From: Thermofilaceae archaeon
GTDB taxonomy: Archaea; Thermoproteota; Thermoprotei; Thermofilales; Thermofilaceae
Assembly (NCBI GenBank): GCA_027017025.1
Contig: JALURH010000131.1
Coordinates: 1-11,623 of the forward strand
DNA: 11,623 nt
Direction of reading: 5' to 3'
Part shown: positions 1 to 6,367 of the stretch, piece after piece
Layout: every line of letters begins with the position of its first letter
How positions within the stretch are numbered: position 1 is the first letter of the stretch
Made by a program: the position numbers and the translations under genes
The notes under the pieces: generated by a model
The model's input: only the letters and a program-made list of their open reading frames with translations
What the model was told of the DNA's origin: nothing
Database searches by the model: none

Positions 1-278
1 TCTTTATAGACATTAGATACAGATCTTCCGAGTTTTTCAGCCAATTTAGAGATACTTAGCTTCTCATTCATTATCAATGCCATAAGTTCCAGCATTTTAG
101 GCGAAAGAATTCTCCTAGCTGCAAATAGAGGTACCTCTTCCTCTAGTGTTAATGAAAATTCCCCATCTTCCTCATACTCCATGTATGCTTTCCTAATTAA
201 GTCACCATATCTGCTGTCTTCTAAGTGATTAAAGAGGTCTTCAGGCAACGCCATTCGATTAATTATAACCCTAATCAT
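1..278 (-). CDS. HVO_A0114-like winged-helix DNA-binding regulator, 3' end cut by window edge
   Basis: Reading the minus strand from an ATG at 278 gives 92 open codons running off the left edge, so only the N-terminal part is present. It begins MIRVIINRMALPEDLF, passes through an acidic stretch (GEFSLTLEEEV, about residues 40-50), then LSPKMLELMALI, then a helix-turn-helix of the form SISKLAEKLGRSVSNVYK. An acidic linker, an 'L(S/T)PK-LEL' helix and an HTH with N-V-Y-K in the recognition helix resemble small archaeal regulators annotated as HVO_A0114-family DNA-binding proteins. This match is from memory. An in-frame stop lies just upstream of the ATG, and a TATA-like box about 27 nt upstream suggests a leaderless mRNA. 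It is divergent from rtcB, so it could regulate itself or rtcB, which is inference. Another MarR/ArsR-type winged helix is possible. Confidence 0.7.
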   Translation of the reverse strand, partial: MIRVIINRMALPEDLFNHLEDSRYGDLIRKAYMEYEEDGEFSLTLEEEVPLFAARRILSPKMLELMALIMNEKLSISKLAEKLGRSVSNVYK

Positions 279-300
279 GATTATTTATACATATATCACA

Positions 301-310
301 ATTTTATAGT
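301..310 (-). promoter_or_regulatory. TATA box for the left-edge HTH gene (leaderless)
   Basis: On the minus strand this reads ACTATAAAAT. Its centre is about 27 nt upstream of the ATG at 278, the spacing expected between an archaeal TATA box and the transcription start, so the mRNA probably starts at or next to the ATG. No ribosome binding site is visible before that ATG, in line with a leaderless message. Confidence 0.5.
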
Positions 311-313
311 TTT

Positions 314-324
314 TCTATAAAAAA
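314..324 (+). promoter_or_regulatory. TATA box for rtcB
   Basis: TTCTATAAAAA on the plus strand, with a T-rich flank upstream. Initiation about 25 nt downstream (near 345) would leave a leader of about 20 nt that still contains the GGTGAG ribosome binding site at 356-361. It almost touches the divergent minus-strand TATA box, so the two promoters may compete. Confidence 0.45.
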
Positions 325-365
325 CATTAAATGTAGCCTCTAACTCCATATCTTGGGTGAGGATT

Positions 366-1814
366 TTGGTTCCACCTTTAAAGAGAATTGATAAGTATGT
401 CTGGGAGATTCCTCAGTCATACAAGAGGGGAATGAGGGTTCCAGCTAAGATATTTGCAGACGAAATTCTGCTAGAAAAAATGAGGGGTGACTTAACGCTA
501 GAGCAGGCAGCAAATGTAGCTTTTCTCCCGGGTATATATAAGTACTCTATAGTTCTACCAGATGGTCACCAAGGATATGGTTTCCCGATAGGCGGGGTAG
601 CGGCATTTGATGCAAACGAAGGTGTTCTTAGCCCAGGTGGCGTAGGATACGATATTAACTGTGGGGTAAGAGTTATAAGAACTAATCTAATGGAGGGTGA
701 TGTTAGACCTAGACTGAGAGAACTAACTGAAACTCTTTTTAGGAATATTCCTTCCGGGCTAGGGAGTACGGGTAAACTTAGGTTAACTATAGATGAACTG
801 GATAGAGTACTTGAAGAGGGGGTTGAGTGGGCTATAAAGCAGGGTTATGGTTGGTCGGAAGATCCAGAGCATATTGAGGAAAGAGGGGGGATGGAGGGAG
901 CTGATGCAGATAAAGTCTCGAACACTGCTAAGAGGAGGGGGAGGGCTCAGCTAGGTACTTTAGGTAGTGGTAATCATTTCCTCGAGATCCAGAGGGTAGA
1001 TAAAATTTATGATCTCAATGTAGCAAAAGTGTTTGGTATAGAGAAGGAAGGCCAGATCTTGGTTATGGTTCATACTGGTAGTAGAGGTCTTGGACATCAG
1101 GTATGTAGTGATTATCTTAAAGTTATGGAGGTTGCTGTTAGGAGGTATAAGATGCCATTACCTGATAGAGAGCTTGTCTCGGTACCAGCTACAAGTAGAG
1201 AGGCAGAAGCATATTTCTCCGCTATGAAGGCAGCAGCAAATTTTGCGTGGACAAATAGACAATTAATAACCCACTGGGTTAGGGAAAGTTTTGAGCGTGT
1301 ATTCAAAAAGAGTGCCGATGAACTTGATATGCATATAATCTATGACGTAGCACACAATATAGCTAAACTTGAGGAACACAGAGTTAATGGTAGAGTGAGA
1401 AAAGTCTACGTTCACAGGAAAGGGGCTACAAGGAGCTTCCCGCCGGGTCATGAGGCCGTGCCGAAGGACTACAAGAGTATTGGCCAACCAGTGCTTATAC
1501 CGGGCTCTATGGGTACAGCTAGCTATATCTTGGTGGGTACTGAAAAAGCTATGGTTATAGCGTTTGGGTCGTCTCCCCATGGTGCCGGTAGGGTGAAGAG
1601 TCGTGCAGAGGCTAAGAGAACCTATAGGGGACATTCCATAAAGGCTCAGCTGGAAAATAGGGGAATAATTGTGAGAGCAGCTAGTCTAGCTGTTGTAGCA
1701 GAGGAGGCTCCGGGAGCTTACAAGGATGTTGATAGAGTTGTTGATGTAGCACATAATGTGGGTATAGCCAGGAAAATCGTCAGAATGATTCCCTTAGCTG
1801 TCGTAAAGGGTTAA
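366..1814 (+). CDS. rtcB: RtcB, GTP-dependent RNA-splicing ligase
   Basis: RtcB joins 2',3'-cyclic phosphate and 5'-OH RNA ends using GTP and Mn2+, and acts in archaea on tRNA exons after intron excision. From a TTG start the protein is 482 aa, close to the usual 480. Metal and guanylylation motifs are all present: GVGYDINCGVR (Asp96, Cys99), GSGNHFLE (Asn203, His204), HTGSRGLGH (His236), YDVAHNIAK (His330) and SSPHGAGR (His405, the expected GMP-linked histidine). The TTG at 366 is preferred over the in-frame GTG at 357 because GGTGAG (356-361) sits a few nt before it and the resulting MVPPLKRIDK aligns end to end with remembered Pyrococcus RtcB. There is no intein, unlike some archaeal RtcB genes. 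Pro precedes the catalytic His where Cys is common. The gene appears to be monocistronic or loosely linked to rps7, 46 bp downstream. Confidence 0.97.
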   Translation: MVPPLKRIDKYVWEIPQSYKRGMRVPAKIFADEILLEKMRGDLTLEQAANVAFLPGIYKYSIVLPDGHQGYGFPIGGVAAFDANEGVLSPGGVGYDINCGVRVIRTNLMEGDVRPRLRELTETLFRNIPSGLGSTGKLRLTIDELDRVLEEGVEWAIKQGYGWSEDPEHIEERGGMEGADADKVSNTAKRRGRAQLGTLGSGNHFLEIQRVDKIYDLNVAKVFGIEKEGQILVMVHTGSRGLGHQVCSDYLKVMEVAVRRYKMPLPDRELVSVPATSREAEAYFSAMKAAANFAWTNRQLITHWVRESFERVFKKSADELDMHIIYDVAHNIAKLEEHRVNGRVRKVYVHRKGATRSFPPGHEAVPKDYKSIGQPVLIPGSMGTASYILVGTEKAMVIAFGSSPHGAGRVKSRAEAKRTYRGHSIKAQLENRGIIVRAASLAVVAEEAPGAYKDVDRVVDVAHNVGIARKIVRMIPLAVVKG

Positions 1815-1819
1815 CAACA

Positions 1820-1830
1820 CTTTTTTAAAT
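1820..1830 (+). promoter_or_regulatory. T-run and TATA-like box between rtcB and rps7
   Basis: The sequence CTTTTTTAAAT follows six bases after the rtcB stop. The T-run could end rtcB transcripts, as oligo-T stretches do in archaea. The overlapping TTTTTTAAAT is a TATA-like element that would start transcription near 1852, just ahead of the ATG at 1861. Both roles are inferred from position and composition. Confidence 0.35.
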
Positions 1831-1860
1831 CAACCTATGTTTAAGTGTTGGTGTTTATTT

Positions 1861-2463
1861 ATGAGTGAAGAATACGGAACTTTGACAACTCTTGATGGAA
1901 AGCCGGTAAAATTATTTGGGAAGTGGAGTCTAGATGATATTGAAATAAGAGACCCAAGTCTAAAAAGGTATATTTCATTAACACCAGTCCTAGTACCCCA
2001 TACCGAAGGTAGACATGCTAAAAGACGTTTTGGAAAAGCTACTATACCCATAGTTGAGCGGCTAATAAATAAACTTATGAGACCGGGAAGAAATGCTGGC
2101 AAGAAAATGTTGGCAACAAACATCGTGAAGAGAGCTTTCGAGATAGTGGAGTTAAGAACGGGTAAAAACCCTATTCAGGTATTAATATGGGCTATAGAAA
2201 ATGCCTCTCCACGAGAGGAAACAACTAGGATAGTTTATGGCGGCATCTTATATCATGTCTCGGTAGATGTTTCTCCTCAGCGCCGTGTGGATCTAGCATT
2301 AAGGTTTATCACGGAAGGAGCTAGGCAATGTTCATTTAATAATCCTAAGACTATAGAGGAATGCCTTGCCGACGAGATTATAGCTGCTGCTTATGGCGAT
2401 GCGTCAAGCTATGCTATAAAGAAGAAGGAAGAAATAGAACGTATAGCTTATGCCGCAAGGTAG
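1861..2463 (+). CDS. rps7: 30S ribosomal protein uS7 (archaeal Rps7)
   Basis: This small-subunit protein binds the 3' major domain of 16S rRNA and nucleates assembly of the 30S head. The 200-aa product has the archaeal/eukaryotic N-terminal extension with KLFGKWSL and YISLTPVLVPHTEGRHAKRRF, then the uS7 core: RLINKLMRPGRNAGKK, NPIQVLIWAIENASPREE, SVDVSPQRRVDLALRFI and a C-terminal KKKEEIERIAYAAR. An upstream in-frame ATG at 1837 would add a Cys/Trp-rich octapeptide that does not look like the family. GGTG (1850-1853) lies seven nt before the ATG at 1861, and 200 aa fits the family, so 1861 is preferred. In many archaea rps7 follows rps12 and precedes EF-1alpha. Here it stands alone between rtcB and the RFC genes. 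Confidence 0.96.
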   Translation: MSEEYGTLTTLDGKPVKLFGKWSLDDIEIRDPSLKRYISLTPVLVPHTEGRHAKRRFGKATIPIVERLINKLMRPGRNAGKKMLATNIVKRAFEIVELRTGKNPIQVLIWAIENASPREETTRIVYGGILYHVSVDVSPQRRVDLALRFITEGARQCSFNNPKTIEECLADEIIAAAYGDASSYAIKKKEEIERIAYAAR

Positions 2464-2480
2464 GATATGGTGCTGTTAAC

Positions 2481-2486
2481 TTTTTT
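2481..2486 (+). terminator. Oligo-T terminator after rps7
   Basis: Six consecutive T residues, 17 bases beyond the rps7 stop and immediately before the GC-rich block. Archaeal RNA polymerase terminates at such T-runs without needing a hairpin. Assignment rests on position only. Confidence 0.4.
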
Positions 2487-2660
2487 GTGGGGGGTTGCTC
2501 ACTGGAGGGGGCTGGATTTTGGTCGGGGTTCAGGCTTCCCCTAAGTAAAGTGGCTCCATCATCCCTGTGGTCAAGATATATTGCGTAGAGCACCATCTCT
2601 AGTGAGGTCCGCTCCCACAGCATAAGTGCTCATAGCGTATCGCTAGAGAGCGGGCCCCAC
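2487..2660. ncRNA. Unidentified GC-rich structured RNA candidate, about 175 nt
   Basis: This intergenic block is about 56% GC by hand count, far above the surrounding genes, which is how structured RNAs stand out in AT-rich hyperthermophiles. Its two ends pair: GTGGGG (2487-2492) with CCCCAC (2655-2660), continued by two T-G wobbles and GCTC (2497-2500) with GAGC (2648-2651), about 12 bp in all. Internal pairings include GAGCAC (2588-2593) with GTGCTC (2626-2631), CTGTGG (2565-2570) with CCACAG (2615-2620), hairpin TAGCG-TAT-CGCTA (2633-2645) and GGGG...CCCC (2525-2541). Some exclude each other or would form pseudoknots. I cannot identify the family: RNase P, SRP, 5S and tRNA hallmarks are missing. 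Strand is unresolved. The T-G wobbles favour plus, while a TATA box at 2691-2700 read on the minus strand, about 26 nt before GGG at 2670, favours minus. Confidence 0.6.
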
Positions 2661-2690
2661 TAATAAGCCCTTAAGTTGACAACACCTAGG

Positions 2691-2700
2691 ATATAAAATA
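2691..2700. promoter_or_regulatory. TATA box for rfcS, possibly bidirectional
   Basis: ATATAAAATA on plus, TATTTTATAT on minus. On plus it would start rfcS mRNA near 2721, giving a leader of about 34 nt that carries the GGTGAG at 2744-2749. On minus the same element is spaced correctly to start an RNA at GGG near 2670, reading into the GC-rich block. Which direction is used cannot be told from sequence alone. Confidence 0.5.
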
Positions 2701-2743
2701 TACAATAATTACATACGTACCTTTCACATTTCTAATCTTAGCT

Positions 2744-2749
2744 GGTGAG
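2744..2749 (+). promoter_or_regulatory. Shine-Dalgarno site of rfcS
   Basis: GGTGAG, five nt before the ATG at 2755. It matches the crenarchaeal anti-Shine-Dalgarno core and fixes the rfcS start. Confidence 0.6.
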
Positions 2750-2754
2750 TTCAG

Positions 2755-3729
2755 ATGACAGTAGAATTATGGGTTGAGAAATATAGACCCCGTAGTCTTG
2801 ATGATATGATTGACCAGGAAGAAATAGTTGCTAGACTAAAGGAGTTTGTAAAAAACAAGAGTTTACCTCATTTACTTTTCGCGGGCCCTCCCGGTACGGG
2901 TAAGACTACTGCAGCTTTGGCACTTGCACACGACCTATACGGAGAATATTGGCGTGATAATACTCTTGAGTTAAATGCTAGTGACGAGCGTGGAATAGAT
3001 GTTATTAGGACTAGGATTAAAGACTATGCTAGAACTATTCCTATAGGTGAGGTTCCGTTTAAACTCATAATTCTTGATGAAGCAGACAATATGACTGGTG
3101 ATGCACAACAGGCTCTTAGGAGAACAATGGAGTTATACTCGAGAAATGCTCGATTCATTTTAATAGCCAACTATATTTCAAAGATCATTGAACCAATCCA
3201 ATCTAGATGTGCTATTTTTAGGTTTCAACCATTACCTAAGGAGGCTGTTATCGCTAGATTAAGGTGGATTGCTGAGCAAGAGAATGTTAAGGTAACTGAG
3301 GATGGAGTTGAAGCAATATGGGAGGAAAGCGAAGGGGATCTAAGAAAGGCTATAAACACTTTACAAGCTGCTGCAGCCATTAGGGAAGTAATTAATGCAG
3401 ATACTGTTTATGAGGCTTTAGGCAAAGTTGCGCCTAGGGAGATTAGAGAAATGATTGAGTATGCCGTTGAAGGTGATCTACTTAAGGCTAGGGAAAAATT
3501 GAGGGTGTTAATGTACAATTATGGGCTGTCTGGCGTTGACGTAGTAAAACTGGTTCATAGGGAACTTATCTCGTCCAGAAGTCCCTTGAGGCTTGATGGT
3601 ATAACCCTAGCTGATTTAATAGCTCTTGTTGGTGAAACTAACTATAGGATAGTTGAAGGTGCAGATGATGAAATACAGCTAACAGCTCTCCTGGCTAAAA
3701 TAGCTCTCCTTGCCTCAAGGAGGGAATAA
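2755..3729 (+). CDS. rfcS: Replication factor C small subunit (clamp loader)
   Basis: RfcS is the repeated AAA+ ATPase of the archaeal clamp loader, usually four copies with one RfcL, which opens PCNA and loads it onto primer-template DNA. The 324-aa protein starts with the RFC box WVEKYRPRSLDD. It then shows Walker A GPPGTGKT (residues 44-51), the LNASDERG motif (73-80), Walker B LILDEADNMT with DEAD at 108-111, sensor 1 Asn139, the arginine-finger SRC motif (150-152) and sensor 2 GDLRKAIN near 205-212. The remainder is the helical collar domain. Length is typical for an intein-free archaeal RfcS. The ATG at 2755 is supported by GGTGAG and by alignment of the RFC box. rfcL follows after three bases, so the two subunits are co-transcribed. 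Confidence 0.98.
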   Translation: MTVELWVEKYRPRSLDDMIDQEEIVARLKEFVKNKSLPHLLFAGPPGTGKTTAALALAHDLYGEYWRDNTLELNASDERGIDVIRTRIKDYARTIPIGEVPFKLIILDEADNMTGDAQQALRRTMELYSRNARFILIANYISKIIEPIQSRCAIFRFQPLPKEAVIARLRWIAEQENVKVTEDGVEAIWEESEGDLRKAINTLQAAAAIREVINADTVYEALGKVAPREIREMIEYAVEGDLLKAREKLRVLMYNYGLSGVDVVKLVHRELISSRSPLRLDGITLADLIALVGETNYRIVEGADDEIQLTALLAKIALLASRRE

Positions 3730-3732
3730 GGG

Positions 3733-4959
3733 ATGTCATTAGTTCCGTGGACAGAGAAGTATAGACCAAAAAGGGTAGATGAAGTTATTGGAAATCCTGA
3801 TGCTAAGAGGAAATTTGTAGCTTGGTTAAACTCCTGGATTAGAGGAAAACCTGCAAAGAAAGCTGCACTCTTATACGGTCCTCCAGGATCAGGTAAAACA
3901 AGTATAGTTCACGCAGCTGCATACCAATTTGGTTGGGAACTTATTGAAACCAATGCGAGTGATGTGAGATCCAGTGCAGCTTTGAGGAGAAGAGTTTTCA
4001 GCGCCGCTACTCAAGGCTCCATCTTTGGAGCTAGAAGTAAGATTATTCTGTTAGATGAGGTGGATGGAGTTAACCCAAGAGAAGATCACGGGGGATTACG
4101 TACTATCCTCGAGTTAATAGAGATATCCCAGTATCCCATAGTCTTGACCGCTAATAACCCTTGGGATCCTCGCTTGAGGGAACTGAGAAGTCTTTGTGAG
4201 TTAATCGAGTTTAGAAGACTTAAGAAGAGAGAAGTTATGAAAGTTCTAGCTGAAATATGTAGAAGAGAGGGGGTAGACTGTGACAGAGCTGTATTATCAG
4301 CTATAGCTAGTAACGCTAGGGGAGATTTAAGAGCAGCTATTAATGACCTACAGTCACTTGCTATGGGTAGGAAGAGAATTTCTCTAGAAGACTTGAATAT
4401 ACTCGGTTTAAGAGCAGAGCAAGCCACGATGTTTGAGATAGTAAGGAGTATTTTAACGGCTAGAAGACCTGAACAAGCACTAGGAGTTCTTCGTCTACCA
4501 TCACTTGACTACGAAATGCTCCTCCAATGGTTGAATGAAAATATTATTTTCCAGTATTCGCCTAGCTTAAAAGCTATATCAGATGGGTATGATGCACTCT
4601 CATGGGCGGATATTTTCCTAGCTAGAATGAGAAGAAGGCAAAAATGGGTTTTGCTGCCATATGCTTTACAACTTATGACAGCTGGGGTGGCTAGTGCTCG
4701 CGAAAAACCACCCTTTAAATTCGTGAAATATAGCTTCCCAGAGAAGTTGAGGAGATTATCTTCTTTAAGGAATAAAAGGGAGAATATGAAACGTGTCTTG
4801 ACTACAATATCCCAAAAGTTACATGTATCAACTAGAGTAGCATTGCTGGAGGTAATACCATACATAAAGATAATCTATGAGAATGATACATCTAATGCAA
4901 AAAACATTCTCAACTCGCTTGGTATATCCGAGAGGGAGTTTAAAGCAGCATTCTATTAG
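3733..4959 (+). CDS. rfcL: Replication factor C large subunit (clamp loader)
   Basis: RfcL is the single large AAA+ subunit that completes the clamp loader with RfcS. The 408-aa product begins VPWTEKYRPKRVDEVIG, with Walker A GPPGSGKT (49-56), ETNASDVRS (72-80), Walker B LLDEVDG (106-112) and sensor 2 GDLRAAINDLQ near residue 200. The C-terminal half is the collar plus a basic helical region (about 340-360). The ATG lies three bases after the rfcS stop, with GGAGGG (3719-3724) inside the rfcS 3' end as ribosome binding site. The extreme C-terminus reads ISEREFKAAFY and shows no clear Q-x-x-h-x-x-F-F PCNA-interacting peptide, nor the Lys/Glu-rich tail I associate with many archaeal RfcL proteins. 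The TAG stop overlaps the stop of the convergent orc1/cdc6 gene by three bases. Confidence 0.97.
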   Translation: MSLVPWTEKYRPKRVDEVIGNPDAKRKFVAWLNSWIRGKPAKKAALLYGPPGSGKTSIVHAAAYQFGWELIETNASDVRSSAALRRRVFSAATQGSIFGARSKIILLDEVDGVNPREDHGGLRTILELIEISQYPIVLTANNPWDPRLRELRSLCELIEFRRLKKREVMKVLAEICRREGVDCDRAVLSAIASNARGDLRAAINDLQSLAMGRKRISLEDLNILGLRAEQATMFEIVRSILTARRPEQALGVLRLPSLDYEMLLQWLNENIIFQYSPSLKAISDGYDALSWADIFLARMRRRQKWVLLPYALQLMTAGVASAREKPPFKFVKYSFPEKLRRLSSLRNKRENMKRVLTTISQKLHVSTRVALLEVIPYIKIIYENDTSNAKNILNSLGISEREFKAAFY

Positions 4960-6281
4960 CTTCTAAATTTCTCAATCTCTTCCTTAACTAAATCCAGTAG
5001 TATACGCTCTAGCCTATCTAAAGGCACCATACTTATACCTATCTTAGCCTCCTGGAAACCCATAGGCCGCATATTTCCAGGTACTAATTGTATTAGAGTT
5101 GTTCTACCTCTGCTACCTTTAGAGGAAACCCGTGTCTGAATTAGCTCCATTTTGCTGAGTGCCATTATATGTTCCCATATGCTAGTATGCTTTAAGTGCT
5201 GTATTCCGTAATCGTTACATATGTCAGTGTACATTAGCTTAACCATTCCCATAGGAACATACGCTCTCTCCTTTTCTTCCCTAAGTACTCGAACTATAGC
5301 TAGTAATAACAGTTTTTCGTGGAATGTTAGGTTACCTAATACTTCATTACTATATGGTGATGGTATTACTTCCTTATTGATAGCGTGTCTTACATCTTCC
5401 GGTGAAATATAAGTCCTACCCTCGTTCTCAGCTCTCTCGGCTGCATAAGCCAGCACTTCTATTGCAATCCTAGCGTCCCCACTCCCTCTTTTTTCCTCCT
5501 CATCATATCCCACGACGTCAGCTATCATTGAAACTATTTCGTCATTTATGGCTTCTTCAAATATAGCTCCCTCCTCCCGTATCCTCGCCCATAATATATC
5601 CTCTATTTGTTTAGATCCGTAGGGGGGAAAGACTATTATAGGACCTTTCATAGAACTTTGAACACTCTTAGGCAATCTCATAACACTATCATAAAATCTT
5701 TTAAAGATGAAAATAATGCCAACACGGTAATTTTCTGTACTGAAGAATTCTCCAAGCCTAGATAAGGAGAAGAAAATTTCTGCAGCTTCAATACCATCCC
5801 GTTGAGCAAGAAAATCTGCTTCATCAAGTGTTACAATTAGGTATAAGTCGTTATTTCGAAGATAAGTGACAAGGTACTCGAGAACTTCATCCTTTGAGTA
5901 TCCCCTTCGTGGAATATGCATGCCTGCATCACTACCCATTTTCCTCAGTATCTGGAAAATAGTTCTATACTGCATCCCGTTAACATATGAGAATCTTATG
6001 TTTACAGGTATCTTGCCTCTCCTGGAGTACTCTTCTAGCTTTAGCCCTATCCTCTTAGCTACAGCTGTCTTCCCCGTACCTACCGGGCCATTAAGGATTA
6101 TTTTTATTAGAGAAGAAACTCTTCCTTCATAAAAGGGTCTTAAGTAGCGTATTATATCTTCTATTTGTTTTTCTCGATGAGGAAGTTTTGTAGGGATATA
6201 GGCATTATCCAGCTTAGATCTATCCCGTATTATCCTAGGCCTAACAAAACTTTCAAAGTTCCATGATCTATTACTGATCAC
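4956..6281 (-). CDS. cdc6: Orc1/Cdc6-family AAA+ replication initiator, probably Cdc6-2 type
   Basis: Archaeal Orc1/Cdc6 proteins bind origin repeats and recruit MCM, and some paralogs act mainly as regulators. This 441-aa protein has AYIPTKLPHREKQI (27-40), Walker A GPVGTGKT (65-72), Walker B VTLDEAD (150-156), sensor 2 GDARIAIEVL (268-277) and a C-terminal winged helix (about 320-420). The usual Ser-Asn of sensor 1 is not seen: the strand reads GIIFIFKRF (188-196). From memory, Sulfolobus cdc6-2 also lies beside the rfc genes, so neighbourhood and divergent sensor 1 suggest the Cdc6-2/Orc2 lineage. That is inference. The start is GTG at 6281, about 27 nt downstream of a TATA box, so the mRNA is probably leaderless. 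Its TAA stop overlaps the rfcL TAG. Confidence 0.93.
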   Translation of the reverse strand: MISNRSWNFESFVRPRIIRDRSKLDNAYIPTKLPHREKQIEDIIRYLRPFYEGRVSSLIKIILNGPVGTGKTAVAKRIGLKLEEYSRRGKIPVNIRFSYVNGMQYRTIFQILRKMGSDAGMHIPRRGYSKDEVLEYLVTYLRNNDLYLIVTLDEADFLAQRDGIEAAEIFFSLSRLGEFFSTENYRVGIIFIFKRFYDSVMRLPKSVQSSMKGPIIVFPPYGSKQIEDILWARIREEGAIFEEAINDEIVSMIADVVGYDEEEKRGSGDARIAIEVLAYAAERAENEGRTYISPEDVRHAINKEVIPSPYSNEVLGNLTFHEKLLLLAIVRVLREEKERAYVPMGMVKLMYTDICNDYGIQHLKHTSIWEHIMALSKMELIQTRVSSKGSRGRTTLIQLVPGNMRPMGFQEAKIGISMVPLDRLERILLDLVKEEIEKFRS

Positions 6282-6303
6282 TTACAGACACCCTACACAC
6301 TCC

Positions 6304-6313
6304 ATTATATTAT
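6304..6313 (-). promoter_or_regulatory. TATA box for orc1/cdc6
   Basis: ATAATATAAT on the minus strand, centred about 27 nt before the GTG start at 6281. The geometry predicts transcription starting at or next to the start codon, and no ribosome binding site of canonical form is needed. Confidence 0.5.
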
Positions 6314-6320
6314 GCTCTAG

Positions 6321-6346
6321 GTAGGAAATATTTCTGCCTCTCCTAC
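6321..6346. repeat. Inverted repeat upstream of the orc1/cdc6 promoter
   Basis: GTAGGA (6321-6326) and TCCTAC (6341-6346) are perfect inverted repeats with 14 bases between. Overlapping the left arm is the 10-bp palindrome GAAATATTTC (6325-6334). The element sits directly upstream of the orc1/cdc6 TATA box, in the 86-bp gap after the THUMP gene, where an operator or initiator-binding site could lie. On the plus strand it is followed by TTTT, but no plus-strand gene ends here. Confidence 0.4.
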
Positions 6347-6367
6347 TTTTGCTTAAAAACATTTAAG

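Noticed and set aside
1263..1634. 123-codon open frame antisense to rtcB.
   Set aside because: It is a shadow of a strongly conserved coding region; no ribosome binding site or recognisable domain.
2535..2570. C/D box sRNA on the minus strand (GATGATGG and CCTGA).
   Set aside because: The C box deviates from RTGATGA, there is no C'/D' pair, and both motifs lie within the larger paired block.
2361..2623. Two open frames, one on each strand (2361-2588 plus, 2414-2623 minus), across the end of rps7 and the GC-rich block.
   Set aside because: Their translations are low-complexity and Pro/Ser/Arg-rich with no family resemblance, and they overlap rps7. The block's pairing and base composition fit RNA better than protein.
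2487..2660. RNase P RNA, SRP RNA, 5S rRNA or intron-containing tRNA.
   Set aside because: No ACAGAA or GGAAAGUCC (RNase P), no GGAA tetraloop with AGCAG (SRP), no 5S core. GGGGTTCAGGCTTCCCC resembles a T-arm only superficially, with the wrong stem and loop geometry and no acceptor next to it.
4086..4865. Antisense open frames within rfcL (113 and 118 codons).
   Set aside because: Both lie opposite conserved rfcL coding sequence and have no domain features of their own.
6282..6367. Replication origin next to orc1/cdc6.
   Set aside because: The gap is only 86 bp and shows no repeated origin recognition boxes or long AT-rich unwinding region.
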